A stretch of 29,457 bases of DNA from Flavobacteriales bacterium UBA3364 (GTDB lineage: Bacteria; Bacteroidota; Bacteroidia; Flavobacteriales_F; PHOS-HE28). Positions 1 through 7,063 of this stretch are shown piece by piece. Under the pieces are notes generated by a model. That model was given only the letters and a program-made list of their open reading frames with translations. It made no database searches and was not told where the DNA came from. The stretch spans positions 1 to 29,457 of the forward strand of contig DEQO01000184.1 of the NCBI GenBank assembly GCA_002360495.1. The letters run 5' to 3'. Positions within the stretch are counted from its first letter, which is position 1; each line of letters opens with the position of its first letter. Made by a program: the position numbers and the translations under genes.

Positions 1-159
1 CTCCATCCAGTCCATGGTGGCCGCGCCGTCGTGCACCTCGCCGATTTTGTGGTTCACACCCGTGTAGTACAGGATGCGCTCGGTGGTGGTGGTCTTGCCG
101 GCATCGATGTGGGCCATGATGCCGATGTTCCGCGTATATGTGAGGTCCCTTTTGGCCAT
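1..159 (-). CDS. fusA: Elongation factor G, N-terminal part (cut by window edge)
   Basis: This is the first 53 codons of EF-G, the GTPase that drives ribosomal translocation. The protein starts MAKRDLTYTRNIGIMAHIDA and carries the G1/P-loop A16-HIDAGKTTTTE-27 typical of EF-G, followed by the start of the switch I region (GEVHDGAATMDWME). The rest of the gene lies beyond position 1. It sits 27 nt downstream of rpsG on the same strand, the usual order rpsL-rpsG-fusA of the str operon, so it is probably transcribed from the promoter upstream of rpsL. No Shine-Dalgarno of note precedes the ATG. Identification is secure; only its length is unknown. Confidence 0.96.
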   Translation of the reverse strand, partial: MAKRDLTYTRNIGIMAHIDAGKTTTTERILYYTGVNHKIGEVHDGAATMDWME

Positions 160-186
160 TTGCTCTCTTGCTCTACCCTACGGTTA

Positions 187-651
187 TCAGAAGCGGAAGT
201 GGCTGAACGCCTTGTTCGCTTCGGCCATCTTGTGGATCTCCTCCTTCTTTTTGAACGCCCCACCTTCTTCCTTCGAAGCGGCCAGGATCTCGTTCGCCAA
301 CTTGTTGGCCATACTGCGCTCATTGCGGCTGCGGGCGTAGCCGATCAACCACTTCATGGCCAGGCTTTTCTTGCGATCCTCACGCACCGCTTGCGGGATC
401 TGGAAGTTCGCGCCACCGACACGACGGCTGCGTACTTCGACCTGCGGGGTCACGTTCGTGAGGGCTTTCCGGAAGATCTCCAGGCCGTCCTCGCCGCTCT
501 TCTCGGCAACGATGTCGATGGCGTCGTAGAAGATGTCCAAGGACTTGCTCTTCTTGCCGTCGTACATCAAGTTGTTCACGAACTTGGTCACTTGCACATC
601 ACCGAACTTGGGGTCCGGGAGAATGGTGTGCTTTACTGTCTTCTTGCGCAT
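187..651 (-). CDS. rpsG: 30S ribosomal protein S7
   Basis: S7 binds the 3' major domain of 16S rRNA and nucleates assembly of the small-subunit head; in many bacteria it also autoregulates the str operon. The 154-residue product has the normal length and conserved blocks, including VTKFVNNLMYDGKKS near residues 22-36, QVEVRSRRVGGANFQIP near 71-87 and the C-terminal KANKAFSHFRF-like tail (EANKAFSHFRF). The start ATG lies 20 nt after the rpsL stop codon, which fits co-transcription with rpsL upstream and fusA downstream. No S7-binding leader structure could be recognised by eye in the short intergenic region. Confidence 0.98.
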   Translation of the reverse strand: MRKKTVKHTILPDPKFGDVQVTKFVNNLMYDGKKSKSLDIFYDAIDIVAEKSGEDGLEIFRKALTNVTPQVEVRSRRVGGANFQIPQAVREDRKKSLAMKWLIGYARSRNERSMANKLANEILAASKEEGGAFKKKEEIHKMAEANKAFSHFRF

Positions 652-671
652 GGCTGCTTATCCGTGACAGG

Positions 672-1070
672 TTACTTCTTCTTGGCTGGAGCAGCGCCCG
701 GCTTCGGACGCTTGGTGCCGTACTTCGAACGGCGCTGGTTGCGGCCTTCGACACCGGAAGTGTCGAGCACGCCACGGACGATGTGATATTTCACACCCGG
801 CAGGTCCTTCACACGACCACCGCGCACGAGCACGATGCTGTGTTCCTGCAGATTGTGACCTTCACCGCCGATGTAGGCGATGACCTCGTAGCCGTTCACG
901 AGGCGCACCTTGGCCACTTTGCGAAGCGCCGAATTCGGCTTCTTCGGAGTGGTGGTGTACACCTTGGTGCATACGCCACGGCGCTGTGGGCAGGCCTTCA
1001 GGGCAATGGACTTGCTCTTGTACACAGGGTTCTCACGACCCTTGCGAATGAGCTGTTGGATGGTTGGCAT
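672..1070 (-). CDS. rpsL: 30S ribosomal protein S12
   Basis: S12 sits at the decoding centre and controls translational accuracy. The 132-residue protein starts MPTIQQLIRKGRENPVYKSK and contains the conserved loops TTTPKKPNSALRK (residues 39-51) and GGRVKDLPGVKYH (84-96). Lysines 43 and 88 (counting Met; classical positions 42/43 and 87/88) are unmutated, so nothing here predicts streptomycin resistance. Asp89, the residue methylthiolated by RimO in many bacteria, is present. The C-terminus is a basic tail (PAKKK). It is the first gene of the operon, with a clear Bacteroidetes-type promoter about 60 nt upstream. Confidence 0.98.
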   Translation of the reverse strand: MPTIQQLIRKGRENPVYKSKSIALKACPQRRGVCTKVYTTTPKKPNSALRKVAKVRLVNGYEVIAYIGGEGHNLQEHSIVLVRGGRVKDLPGVKYHIVRGVLDTSGVEGRNQRRSKYGTKRPKPGAAPAKKK

Positions 1071-1128
1071 GAGCTCCTTTCGGTTGGCTTTCAGTGTCTT
1101 TAGCTATTCCTCGGCTAAAAACGGGCTG

Positions 1129-1158
1129 CAAATGTAGCGCTTTCCACTTTCCAACCAA
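1129..1158 (-). promoter_or_regulatory. Promoter of the rpsL-rpsG-fusA operon
   Basis: On the minus strand a perfect Bacteroidetes -7 box TACATTTG (1129-1136, consensus TAnnTTTG) is preceded by ATTG whose TTG occupies 1156-1158, leaving a 19-nt spacer, which is the spacing known for this sigma factor. Transcription would start roughly at 1120-1125, giving an untranslated leader of about 50 nt before rpsL. The match is exact, but activity is inferred. Confidence 0.8.
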
Positions 1159-1344
1159 TTGGTGTTCATGGAAATTCCAGGGGTAGGCCCACCCTCCTGG
1201 ATCCTGCGACCGATCCGGGTTTGGGGCCACCTGCATCATAAAACCCTGCGATCCAAGCGGATGAAAGACCGTCGATCCGCACAGATCCTGCATTCGATCA
1301 GCCTTTTCTTGTTAGTGTGTGCATCGATGACCAGGTGGCTGAAC

Positions 1345-1352
1345 TATCTTTG
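1345..1352 (+). promoter_or_regulatory. -7 promoter box for the Fic-like gene
   Basis: TATCTTTG matches the TAnnTTTG consensus exactly and lies 22 nt before the ATG at 1375. No TTG is found at the usual 19-20 nt upstream, so the -33 element is weak or absent. The palindrome that starts 2 nt downstream would cover the transcription start, a standard repression geometry. The rest of the rpsL/Fic intergenic region (about 1160-1340) shows nothing recognisable. Confidence 0.55.
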
Positions 1353-1353
1353 T

Positions 1354-1371
1354 TAGTATCATTTGATACTA
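1354..1371. promoter_or_regulatory. Perfect 18-bp operator-like palindrome
   Basis: TAGTATCA-TT-TGATACTA is a perfect inverted repeat with 8-bp arms and a 2-bp centre. It lies between the -7 box (1345-1352) and the start codon (1375) of the Fic-like gene, exactly where a dimeric repressor would block transcription initiation. It is AT-rich in a GC-rich genome and has no T-tract, so a terminator is unlikely. The encoded protein ends in a winged-helix-like segment, which makes autoregulation the simplest hypothesis. Binding is inferred. Confidence 0.65.
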
Positions 1372-1374
1372 TAA

Positions 1375-2349
1375 ATGGACGTCGGGAGCATCACCAACTA
1401 CGCCATCAGCCCACGCATGCTGAACCTGCTGGCCACGATCCATCACCGCCTCGGTGAAGTGCATGCCCGGCACCTGCATCGTCCGGCCGTCGATCTGGAA
1501 AAAGCCTACCACATCAGCACGGTACACAGCACCCTCGCCATCGAAGGAAGTACGCTTGACGCGTTGCCGGTGGCCGATATCCTGGACAAACCCAGCGCCG
1601 CCTCGGAAGGCACATCCGCGCTCGAAGCGGTGAACACCCACCGGGCCCATGGCTTGATCGAGGAACTCGACCCATTCGTGGAGCATGACCTGCGGCACGC
1701 CCATGGTGTGCTGATGCATGGCCTGGCCCTCGATGCCGGTCACTTCCGAACAGGCTCCATGGATGTGCTGTACGGCGAACCCGAACCCTTGCGCACCGCC
1801 AATGCACACGACCTGCCGGCCAACGTTCAGGAATTGCTGCGCTACGCGGAAGAGGATGACTTCCCGCCGCTGATCACCAGTTGCGTACTCCACTTCGGCC
1901 TGGTCTACCTGCGCCCTTTCACCGCCGGCAATGGGCGATTGGCCCGTCTCTGGCAGAAACGCATGCTGATGCGGTACTGGCCGGTGTTCGCCTACCTACC
2001 CGTTGAGGCCTTCATCCAACGCACGCAGCCGGCATACTATGCGGCCCTGGAGTACGCCGACCGCCGGGGCGATTGCGGGGAGTTCATCTCCTATATGCTC
2101 GAACGCATCGACGAAGCCCTGGCCGAACTGCTCGCCGCACCCAACCCTATGCTCACCGGCCAGGATCGCGTGGCCATCTTCTTGAAGCAGACCCCGGACC
2201 GGCCGTTCCGGAGGAAGGACTACTTGAACATGTTCCCGGAACTGAGCACGGCTACGGCGAGCCGGGACTTGGCGGAGGCGGTTGCACGGGGGATGCTGCT
2301 GCTCAGCGGGGCAAAACGGCAAGCGCAATACAGGAAAAACGGACCGTAG
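1375..2349 (+). CDS. Fic-domain protein with altered catalytic motif and winged-helix tail
   Basis: Fic enzymes normally transfer AMP or another nucleotide moiety to a target hydroxyl using an HPFx(D/E)GNGR motif. This 324-residue protein has the class II layout: an inhibitory-helix motif T53-LAI-E57-G58 near the N-terminus, a Fic core, and a C-terminal segment (about 255-324, with STATASRDLAEAVARGMLLL) resembling a winged helix. The core reads LHFGLVYLRPFTAGNGRLAR, so the catalytic His is Arg180 and the metal-binding Asp/Glu is Ala184, while the phosphate-binding GNGR (185-188) and Arg191 remain. The expected reading is nucleotide binding without transfer. An operator-like palindrome sits just upstream, suggesting a role as an autoregulatory DNA-binding protein. 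ATG 1375 is chosen because it follows the -7 box at the right distance. Family membership is secure; loss of activity is inferred from residues. Confidence 0.85.
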   Translation: MDVGSITNYAISPRMLNLLATIHHRLGEVHARHLHRPAVDLEKAYHISTVHSTLAIEGSTLDALPVADILDKPSAASEGTSALEAVNTHRAHGLIEELDPFVEHDLRHAHGVLMHGLALDAGHFRTGSMDVLYGEPEPLRTANAHDLPANVQELLRYAEEDDFPPLITSCVLHFGLVYLRPFTAGNGRLARLWQKRMLMRYWPVFAYLPVEAFIQRTQPAYYAALEYADRRGDCGEFISYMLERIDEALAELLAAPNPMLTGQDRVAIFLKQTPDRPFRRKDYLNMFPELSTATASRDLAEAVARGMLLLSGAKRQAQYRKNGP

Positions 2350-2491
2350 AGGCTGTGGTGCACCGCTGTGGATCAGCGTGTTGCAGCGGTCGACATGAAC
2401 CGGGGGGCGTGCGACGGAGCACCGGAGGTCCCGTGATCATGGAAACCCTATCACACTGATCCCCCGATCAATTGCGTTCTTTCGCCACCAC

Positions 2492-3694
2492 ATGCTCGCC
2501 GCCCGCATCCGTGAAGTGACCGCCTTGGCGGCTGGTACCGACCTGAGCCTTGCCACGCGGCGGCTAATGGACCTGTGCGATGAGTTCCCGGCGTTCCAAG
2601 ACCTGCGCGGGGCTGCCATGCAATTGCGGGCCGATTACAACATGGGCCGGGAGTTGGGCGCAGCAGAAATAAGTGGCACTTCCGGCTCAGCGTTGGCCGA
2701 GCGATGCCGCCAACTCGCCACGGCGATCGGTCAGCGTTCTGCGGTCGCTGGGGAGGCAGGCCCCGCGCCCACTTCGGAGGTCGTCTTCCGTGCACGTCAA
2801 CTCACGAAAACCTTTCGTTCCGGTGGGCACCATTTCGAATTGGGGCCGATCGATCTTGAGCTGCGCACCGGCCGCATCGTTGGCGTGGTGGGCGAGAACG
2901 GCAACGGAAAGACGACGCTCCTTCGCCAGATCGCCGGGCTCCTGGACCATGATGGTGGCAGCCTGCTGCATCCGCATGTTGGAACCGGTCCGTACCTCAT
3001 CCGGCGAACGATCGCATGGATCCCACAACGTAGTGTGCGCTGGCAGGGCACCCTGCTGCAGAACCTGCGTTTCCAAGCCGCCGTACATGGCACCTTGGGC
3101 GCGGCGAACGAGGATCGCGTTCTCTACACGCTGCACCGGCTCGGCCTCACGCGCTTCAAGGACCTTACCTGGAAGCAACTCAGCAGCGGCTACAAGCTGC
3201 GTTTCGAATTGGCCAAGATGTTGGTGTGGCGCCCCAAGTTGTTGGTGCTGGACGAACCCATCGCCAACCTCGACCTGCAAGCTCAGCAACTGTTCCTGCA
3301 GGACCTGAAACACCTGGCCGGTTCGCAACGCGATCCCGTGGCGGTGATCCTGAGCTCGCAGCAACTGCACGAGATCGAGGCCGTTGCCGACGATATCATG
3401 TTCCTGAAGAACGGCAAGGCGGTGTACAGCGGTGCTGCTGATTCATTCGATCGTGATCGCACCTCCAACGTGTATGAACTGCGCGGTCCGTTCACACGCG
3501 CTCAGTTGGAACAAGCATTGGGTGAAGGTGGGATCCTCCATATCGATGACACCGGCCTCATATTCCGCCTGACAACGCCACGCACCCTGGGTGCGCAACA
3601 CGTGCTCAAAGCGATCGCGAACGCCGATATCGAAGTGAGCTACTTCCGCGACATCAGCACCAGCACGCGCAAACTCTTCCATCAGGATCCATGA
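2492..3694 (+). CDS. ABC transporter ATP-binding protein with N-terminal helical extension
   Basis: A 400-residue nucleotide-binding subunit. Residues 1-95 form a predicted helical extension (MLAARIREVTALAAGTDLSL onward) that is not part of ABC ATPases; by eye it resembles small helical bundles such as effector-associated domains, but this is only an impression. The ABC domain follows (about 96-325): Walker A GENGNGKTT (134-142), a Q-loop (IAWIPQ), signature LSSGYKLR (230-237) in place of LSGGQ, Walker B LLVLDEP with D254-E255, and SSQQLHE where the H-loop His is expected, making it Gln290. A further ~75-residue C-terminal domain (326-400) follows. The gene overlaps the next one by 4 nt (ATGA), so the two products almost certainly form one complex. 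Substrate is unknown. The Q290 change suggests slowed or altered ATP hydrolysis. Confidence 0.88.
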   Translation: MLAARIREVTALAAGTDLSLATRRLMDLCDEFPAFQDLRGAAMQLRADYNMGRELGAAEISGTSGSALAERCRQLATAIGQRSAVAGEAGPAPTSEVVFRARQLTKTFRSGGHHFELGPIDLELRTGRIVGVVGENGNGKTTLLRQIAGLLDHDGGSLLHPHVGTGPYLIRRTIAWIPQRSVRWQGTLLQNLRFQAAVHGTLGAANEDRVLYTLHRLGLTRFKDLTWKQLSSGYKLRFELAKMLVWRPKLLVLDEPIANLDLQAQQLFLQDLKHLAGSQRDPVAVILSSQQLHEIEAVADDIMFLKNGKAVYSGAADSFDRDRTSNVYELRGPFTRAQLEQALGEGGILHIDDTGLIFRLTTPRTLGAQHVLKAIANADIEVSYFRDISTSTRKLFHQDP

Positions 3695-5310
3695 GGCTGC
3701 TGCGCAAGTTGATACCCGACTTCCTGCGGCAGTGGGACCTGGACCTGCAACGGTCGCATCCGCGGCTATGGAGCACACGGATCCATCATCACCTATGGTT
3801 CCTGTTGTTGATCAACGCGATCGTGTTCGTGCTGGGCTTGTTGATCCGCGTTACCACCGTGAAGTTCCCCGATCCCGAGGATCTCTTCGGCTGGATAATG
3901 ACCCCCACGGTGGTGTATGCCGCATTCTGGGTGTACAAGGTGGTGCTCTTCACACCGGAACGACGCTTCGGGATCCGCAAACCGTTCGCCGAAGTGGGCG
4001 AGCTCGGCGTGCATTTCATCAGCCTCCTGCTGATCATGACCATCCCTTACAACCTGGCCATGACGGTGACCTATCGGATCGCGAACCTGATGTCCGATGC
4101 GGAGTTCGTGGAGGACGTGGACACCTTGAACAAGAACGCCTACCTCTTCATCACGGGCAATGGTCGGCTGTTCGACGCGGAAGACTTCGACGACGGCGTT
4201 CCATACCTGATCAGCGCAAACTCCCACGGTTACTTCAAGGACCTAGATGCCTATGTGCATCGCAACGACTATGTGGAAGGCAGGCCGCAATCCATTGGGG
4301 AACTGTATGAGGAGCACATCACCGCATACAACACGGTCGCCGATCCGAATTCGGACGCCTACGATGCGACGAGCGCGTCCTACCACCGTGCGCGGATCGA
4401 TTCCATCGAGCGGTCCTGCCCATTCTACTTCACCGACCACGGGCCCTACACCCCTTCCTACGCCGAAGGCGCTTTTTTGAGCGACAGTTTATTGGAGGCA
4501 GGCTACGTCGCTATGGTGCGTTCGGAACGGCCGGTGGATCCCGAAGCCGTGCGACGGACCATTGAACTCGGGCATCGATACTCCGCCCATGTGGGCGACA
4601 TGACCGTTGATATGGTGCTACGCGAATTCACCGCACGACGATCCTCATCGTTCAACCTCGGTTCCGTGGATGAACAGGTCCGCAAGATCTGGAAGGCGAA
4701 GACCTGGAGCTACTTCTTCATGCGCTGGGAGGGGATGCTGTATGTGTTGTTCACGACCTGCTTCGTGCTGGCGATCCTGCTCTCCATTTTCAAGAACCTT
4801 TACTGGCAGCCCCTGCTGATCACTGCTGTGGTCTGTCTGTTGCTGCCTATCGTCATCCTCGTCGGGGCCTTGATACTGGATGAAATGGTCCGTGGGGTGC
4901 GGGGTGATGACGTGATGCTCTACACCTATTATTCGATAGCGCTTTTCCTTGTAGGTTGGATCTTCCTCGCACCGAAGGTTGATACCTATCGTACCACGCG
5001 CGCCGTGTTGACCATCCTCTCGAACCTGGTGGTCCCATTCTTCGCCTTCTTCACGATCGTCCTGCTGCATTTCGAATGGGACGTCTTCGGCCAGGAGGCG
5101 TTCGAAAATGCAGTGTACGCGATCCGCAATAGCGATCCGAACGACCCACGCCTTCCTGCGTTGGACCTGCAAGCCACCATGCTGCGCGAACGGGTGGAGA
5201 ACATCCTACTGATCGTGTTCTGGGCCGGTGTGGCCGCGTACGTGTTCGCCCTTCATCCCTTCTTCCGAGCGGCCTATACCCGCATGATGGCACTACCGGA
5301 GCGCAAGTGA
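3691..5310 (+). CDS. Membrane protein coupled to ABC ATPase, with large extracytoplasmic insert
   Basis: A 539-residue polytopic membrane protein that I do not recognise as a named family. About eight hydrophobic segments are visible: near 33-52, 66-87, 104-128, 344-364, 372-395, 409-429, 434-460 and 500-524. Between segments 3 and 4 lies a hydrophilic domain of about 210 residues (roughly 130-340), rich in Asp, Tyr and Ser; with the N-terminus inside it would face the periplasm. The start codon overlaps the stop of the ABC ATPase gene, so it is the likely permease partner. There is no signal peptide and no lipobox. Export of a lipid, peptide or signalling function are all possible; nothing in the sequence decides this. 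The gene is intact and ends 180 nt before the convergent FISUMP gene. Confidence 0.85.
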   Translation: MRLLRKLIPDFLRQWDLDLQRSHPRLWSTRIHHHLWFLLLINAIVFVLGLLIRVTTVKFPDPEDLFGWIMTPTVVYAAFWVYKVVLFTPERRFGIRKPFAEVGELGVHFISLLLIMTIPYNLAMTVTYRIANLMSDAEFVEDVDTLNKNAYLFITGNGRLFDAEDFDDGVPYLISANSHGYFKDLDAYVHRNDYVEGRPQSIGELYEEHITAYNTVADPNSDAYDATSASYHRARIDSIERSCPFYFTDHGPYTPSYAEGAFLSDSLLEAGYVAMVRSERPVDPEAVRRTIELGHRYSAHVGDMTVDMVLREFTARRSSSFNLGSVDEQVRKIWKAKTWSYFFMRWEGMLYVLFTTCFVLAILLSIFKNLYWQPLLITAVVCLLLPIVILVGALILDEMVRGVRGDDVMLYTYYSIALFLVGWIFLAPKVDTYRTTRAVLTILSNLVVPFFAFFTIVLLHFEWDVFGQEAFENAVYAIRNSDPNDPRLPALDLQATMLRERVENILLIVFWAGVAAYVFALHPFFRAAYTRMMALPERK

Positions 5311-5381
5311 GCACCTCGAACGGCTGCTTTTCGACCGCACTCCCTCATCCTCGCCCCCCTTCAGCAACAAGGCGGAGAAGG

Positions 5382-5413
5382 AAAAAGCGCGCAGCCGACG
5401 ATCGTCGGCTGCG
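5382..5413 (-). terminator. Rho-independent terminator of the FISUMP gene
   Basis: Positions 5390-5413 are a perfect 24-bp palindrome that can fold as a 10-bp GC-rich stem (CGCAGCCGAC / GTCGGCTGCG) with a GATC tetraloop. On the minus strand it is followed by CGC and then TTTTT (complement of 5382-5386). It lies about 80 nt past the stop of the minus-strand gene at 5491. The remaining sequence between 5311 and 5490 contains nothing else I can identify. Confidence 0.7.
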
Positions 5414-5490
5414 GTGACCCGGCCACAGAGCTGATCATGCCATAGCCGATCGCCAGCATGTCCGGCATGGGTCGTTGTCCGGGATCAGCA

Positions 5491-6822
5491 TCAATCCCGG
5501 ATGCACCTCACGCTTATGGCGTCCCCCTTTCCGAAGCTGGCCCTGCCGGCGTTCGCACCAAAGCAGTTCAGTTGGCGTGTCCAGGCCTGCGTTGGTACAC
5601 CTGCATCTTCGGAAGCACTCCACCAGCCACCTAGCTGACCCTCGTAGGCGAATGCGGCGTTGCTTCCGCGGGACCCGCCTCCAAGACCTGTGAACCCCGT
5701 TTCGTTCGTGGCGCCGGGATTGGGTGCCTGCCATTGCCCTAAACCGTTTCCGGTCGCCGTGCTCTTGAGCTTCCCTCCAGCGACGGTTTGGCCGCCCAAG
5801 TCATCCACGAGTTGCGTCCACTCCTCATCGCTGGGCATGTGCCAACCTTGCGGACATACACCACGCGTATCATCGACCGCATACCAGTTGTAGAGTTTGC
5901 CGTATGTCGAACCTTCATCCAGCCCATTGAGATAATTGCACCATACTCCACCGGAGGCTGTACTGGCCACCCAGGTCGCGTCATCCGTCACATGCTGGAT
6001 CATGCTTCCATCGCGGTAGCGTGTGGTCGTCAGGTTCTGCGCCATCCAGCATTGGCTGCCGATCTGTACCGTTCCGTACGCATTGCCATCGATGTCCGTT
6101 ACGATCGGTGTGTCCGAACAAGGAACACCGGATCCGAACATGAAGTGGATCGTGCCCGACGTACCGATCTCATCCTCTACCACACGGCTGAGGACATTGC
6201 CATCATCGGTGATGTATCCAGTGAACCGCAACGCATCACCCGGCTGCCAGGAGAAAAGCGAACGATCCGATTTGGCCTGACCGACCGATCCGGACGATCC
6301 CATGTAACTGATCGCGCTGGCCCCAGAACCTGTTCCCTCGCTGGCAACGATGCGGATCACTCGTCGTTGTCCGTTCTGCACTGCGTTCACGAAATGGATG
6401 CCCGCCTGACCGCTTGTGAAGCGGAACCGATGCTCGCCAGGCATGGCCGATAGACCGGTGCTTGCCTCCACGCGTCCGGTGGCATCAAATACCGAGAGCA
6501 GCAACTCCCCACCCCGGGATGACACCAGGATCTCCGTACTCTCCTTGAAATGGCTCGGAATGCTGCGCAGTGCATCCAGGCCGCCAATGGCTTCGCCCAT
6601 ACCGACCGTCCCCAGTACGAAGGGTTCGCCCACATCGAAGTAGACCGTGTCACCGCCCGCATCGAGGTTCTCAACGACCACACTATCCAGTGTGACGGGG
6701 GAGCCGTTCTGCACAGCGGTGAACGTGATCGAAACGGTCTGGGCAAATGCTACCGATGGCACGAGGAGCTTTGCGAACAGCACGATGGATAGCATTCTGG
6801 AGACGAGTTCGAGTGTTCTCAT
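5491..6822 (-). CDS. Secreted FISUMP-domain protein
   Basis: A 443-residue exported protein of unknown function. Residues 1-28 are a signal peptide (hydrophobic LSIVLFAKLLVPSV, cleavage likely after VAFA-Q). Residues about 85-165 (SSRGGELLLSVFDATGR ... AGIHFVNAVQNGQRRVIRI) resemble the beta-sandwich domain that type IX cargo carry at the C-terminus, but here it is internal. Residues about 240-443 are a Fibrobacter-paralogue (FISUMP) domain: DIDGNAYGTVQIGSQCWMAQ, YGKLYNWYAVDDTRGVCPQG, WHMPSDEEW, WWSASE and the terminal SVRCIRD. Such domains occur in surface proteins of Bacteroidota and Fibrobacter. It stands alone, convergent with the ABC pair and divergent from the helicase gene. No promoter box could be placed upstream. 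Confidence 0.88.
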   Translation of the reverse strand: MRTLELVSRMLSIVLFAKLLVPSVAFAQTVSITFTAVQNGSPVTLDSVVVENLDAGGDTVYFDVGEPFVLGTVGMGEAIGGLDALRSIPSHFKESTEILVSSRGGELLLSVFDATGRVEASTGLSAMPGEHRFRFTSGQAGIHFVNAVQNGQRRVIRIVASEGTGSGASAISYMGSSGSVGQAKSDRSLFSWQPGDALRFTGYITDDGNVLSRVVEDEIGTSGTIHFMFGSGVPCSDTPIVTDIDGNAYGTVQIGSQCWMAQNLTTTRYRDGSMIQHVTDDATWVASTASGGVWCNYLNGLDEGSTYGKLYNWYAVDDTRGVCPQGWHMPSDEEWTQLVDDLGGQTVAGGKLKSTATGNGLGQWQAPNPGATNETGFTGLGGGSRGSNAAFAYEGQLGGWWSASEDAGVPTQAWTRQLNCFGANAGRASFGKGDAISVRCIRD

Positions 6823-7048
6823 GGTCGTTAGTTTCTGAGGTTCATGTGGAGAGTGTCGGCAGATCGATGGTGCCGATAGTCACTCCTACATCGAAGTGGC
6901 CATCCGAATGTGAACGATCGGACCGGGGTGGATACCAGAAGCTTGAACCCGGAGCCCCGGAACCCGACCGAATACCCACTTCTGTCCTTGCACCCGCTTC
7001 CACGGGCCCTGTTGATATCCCGGATCCTGATCGCCACACCCCCAAGGC

Positions 7049-7056
7049 TACCTTCG
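7049..7056 (+). promoter_or_regulatory. Possible -7 box just before the helicase gene
   Basis: TACCTTCG resembles TAnnTTTG with one change and lies only 7 nt before the ATG at 7064, implying a leaderless or nearly leaderless transcript. No TTG is present at the standard spacing, so this is a weak call supported mainly by similar boxes elsewhere in the window. Confidence 0.35.
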
Positions 7057-7063
7057 CCGCTTC

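Noticed and set aside
31..786. A 251-codon plus-strand frame across fusA, rpsG and rpsL
   Set aside because: It is the complement of three secure ribosomal/translation genes.
672..1070. Streptomycin-resistance substitution in S12
   Set aside because: Lys43, Lys88 and neighbouring residues have the sensitive form.
5390..5413. Perfect 24-bp palindrome considered as a REP element or recombination site
   Set aside because: A T-run follows on the minus strand at the end of the FISUMP gene, so a terminator explains it better.
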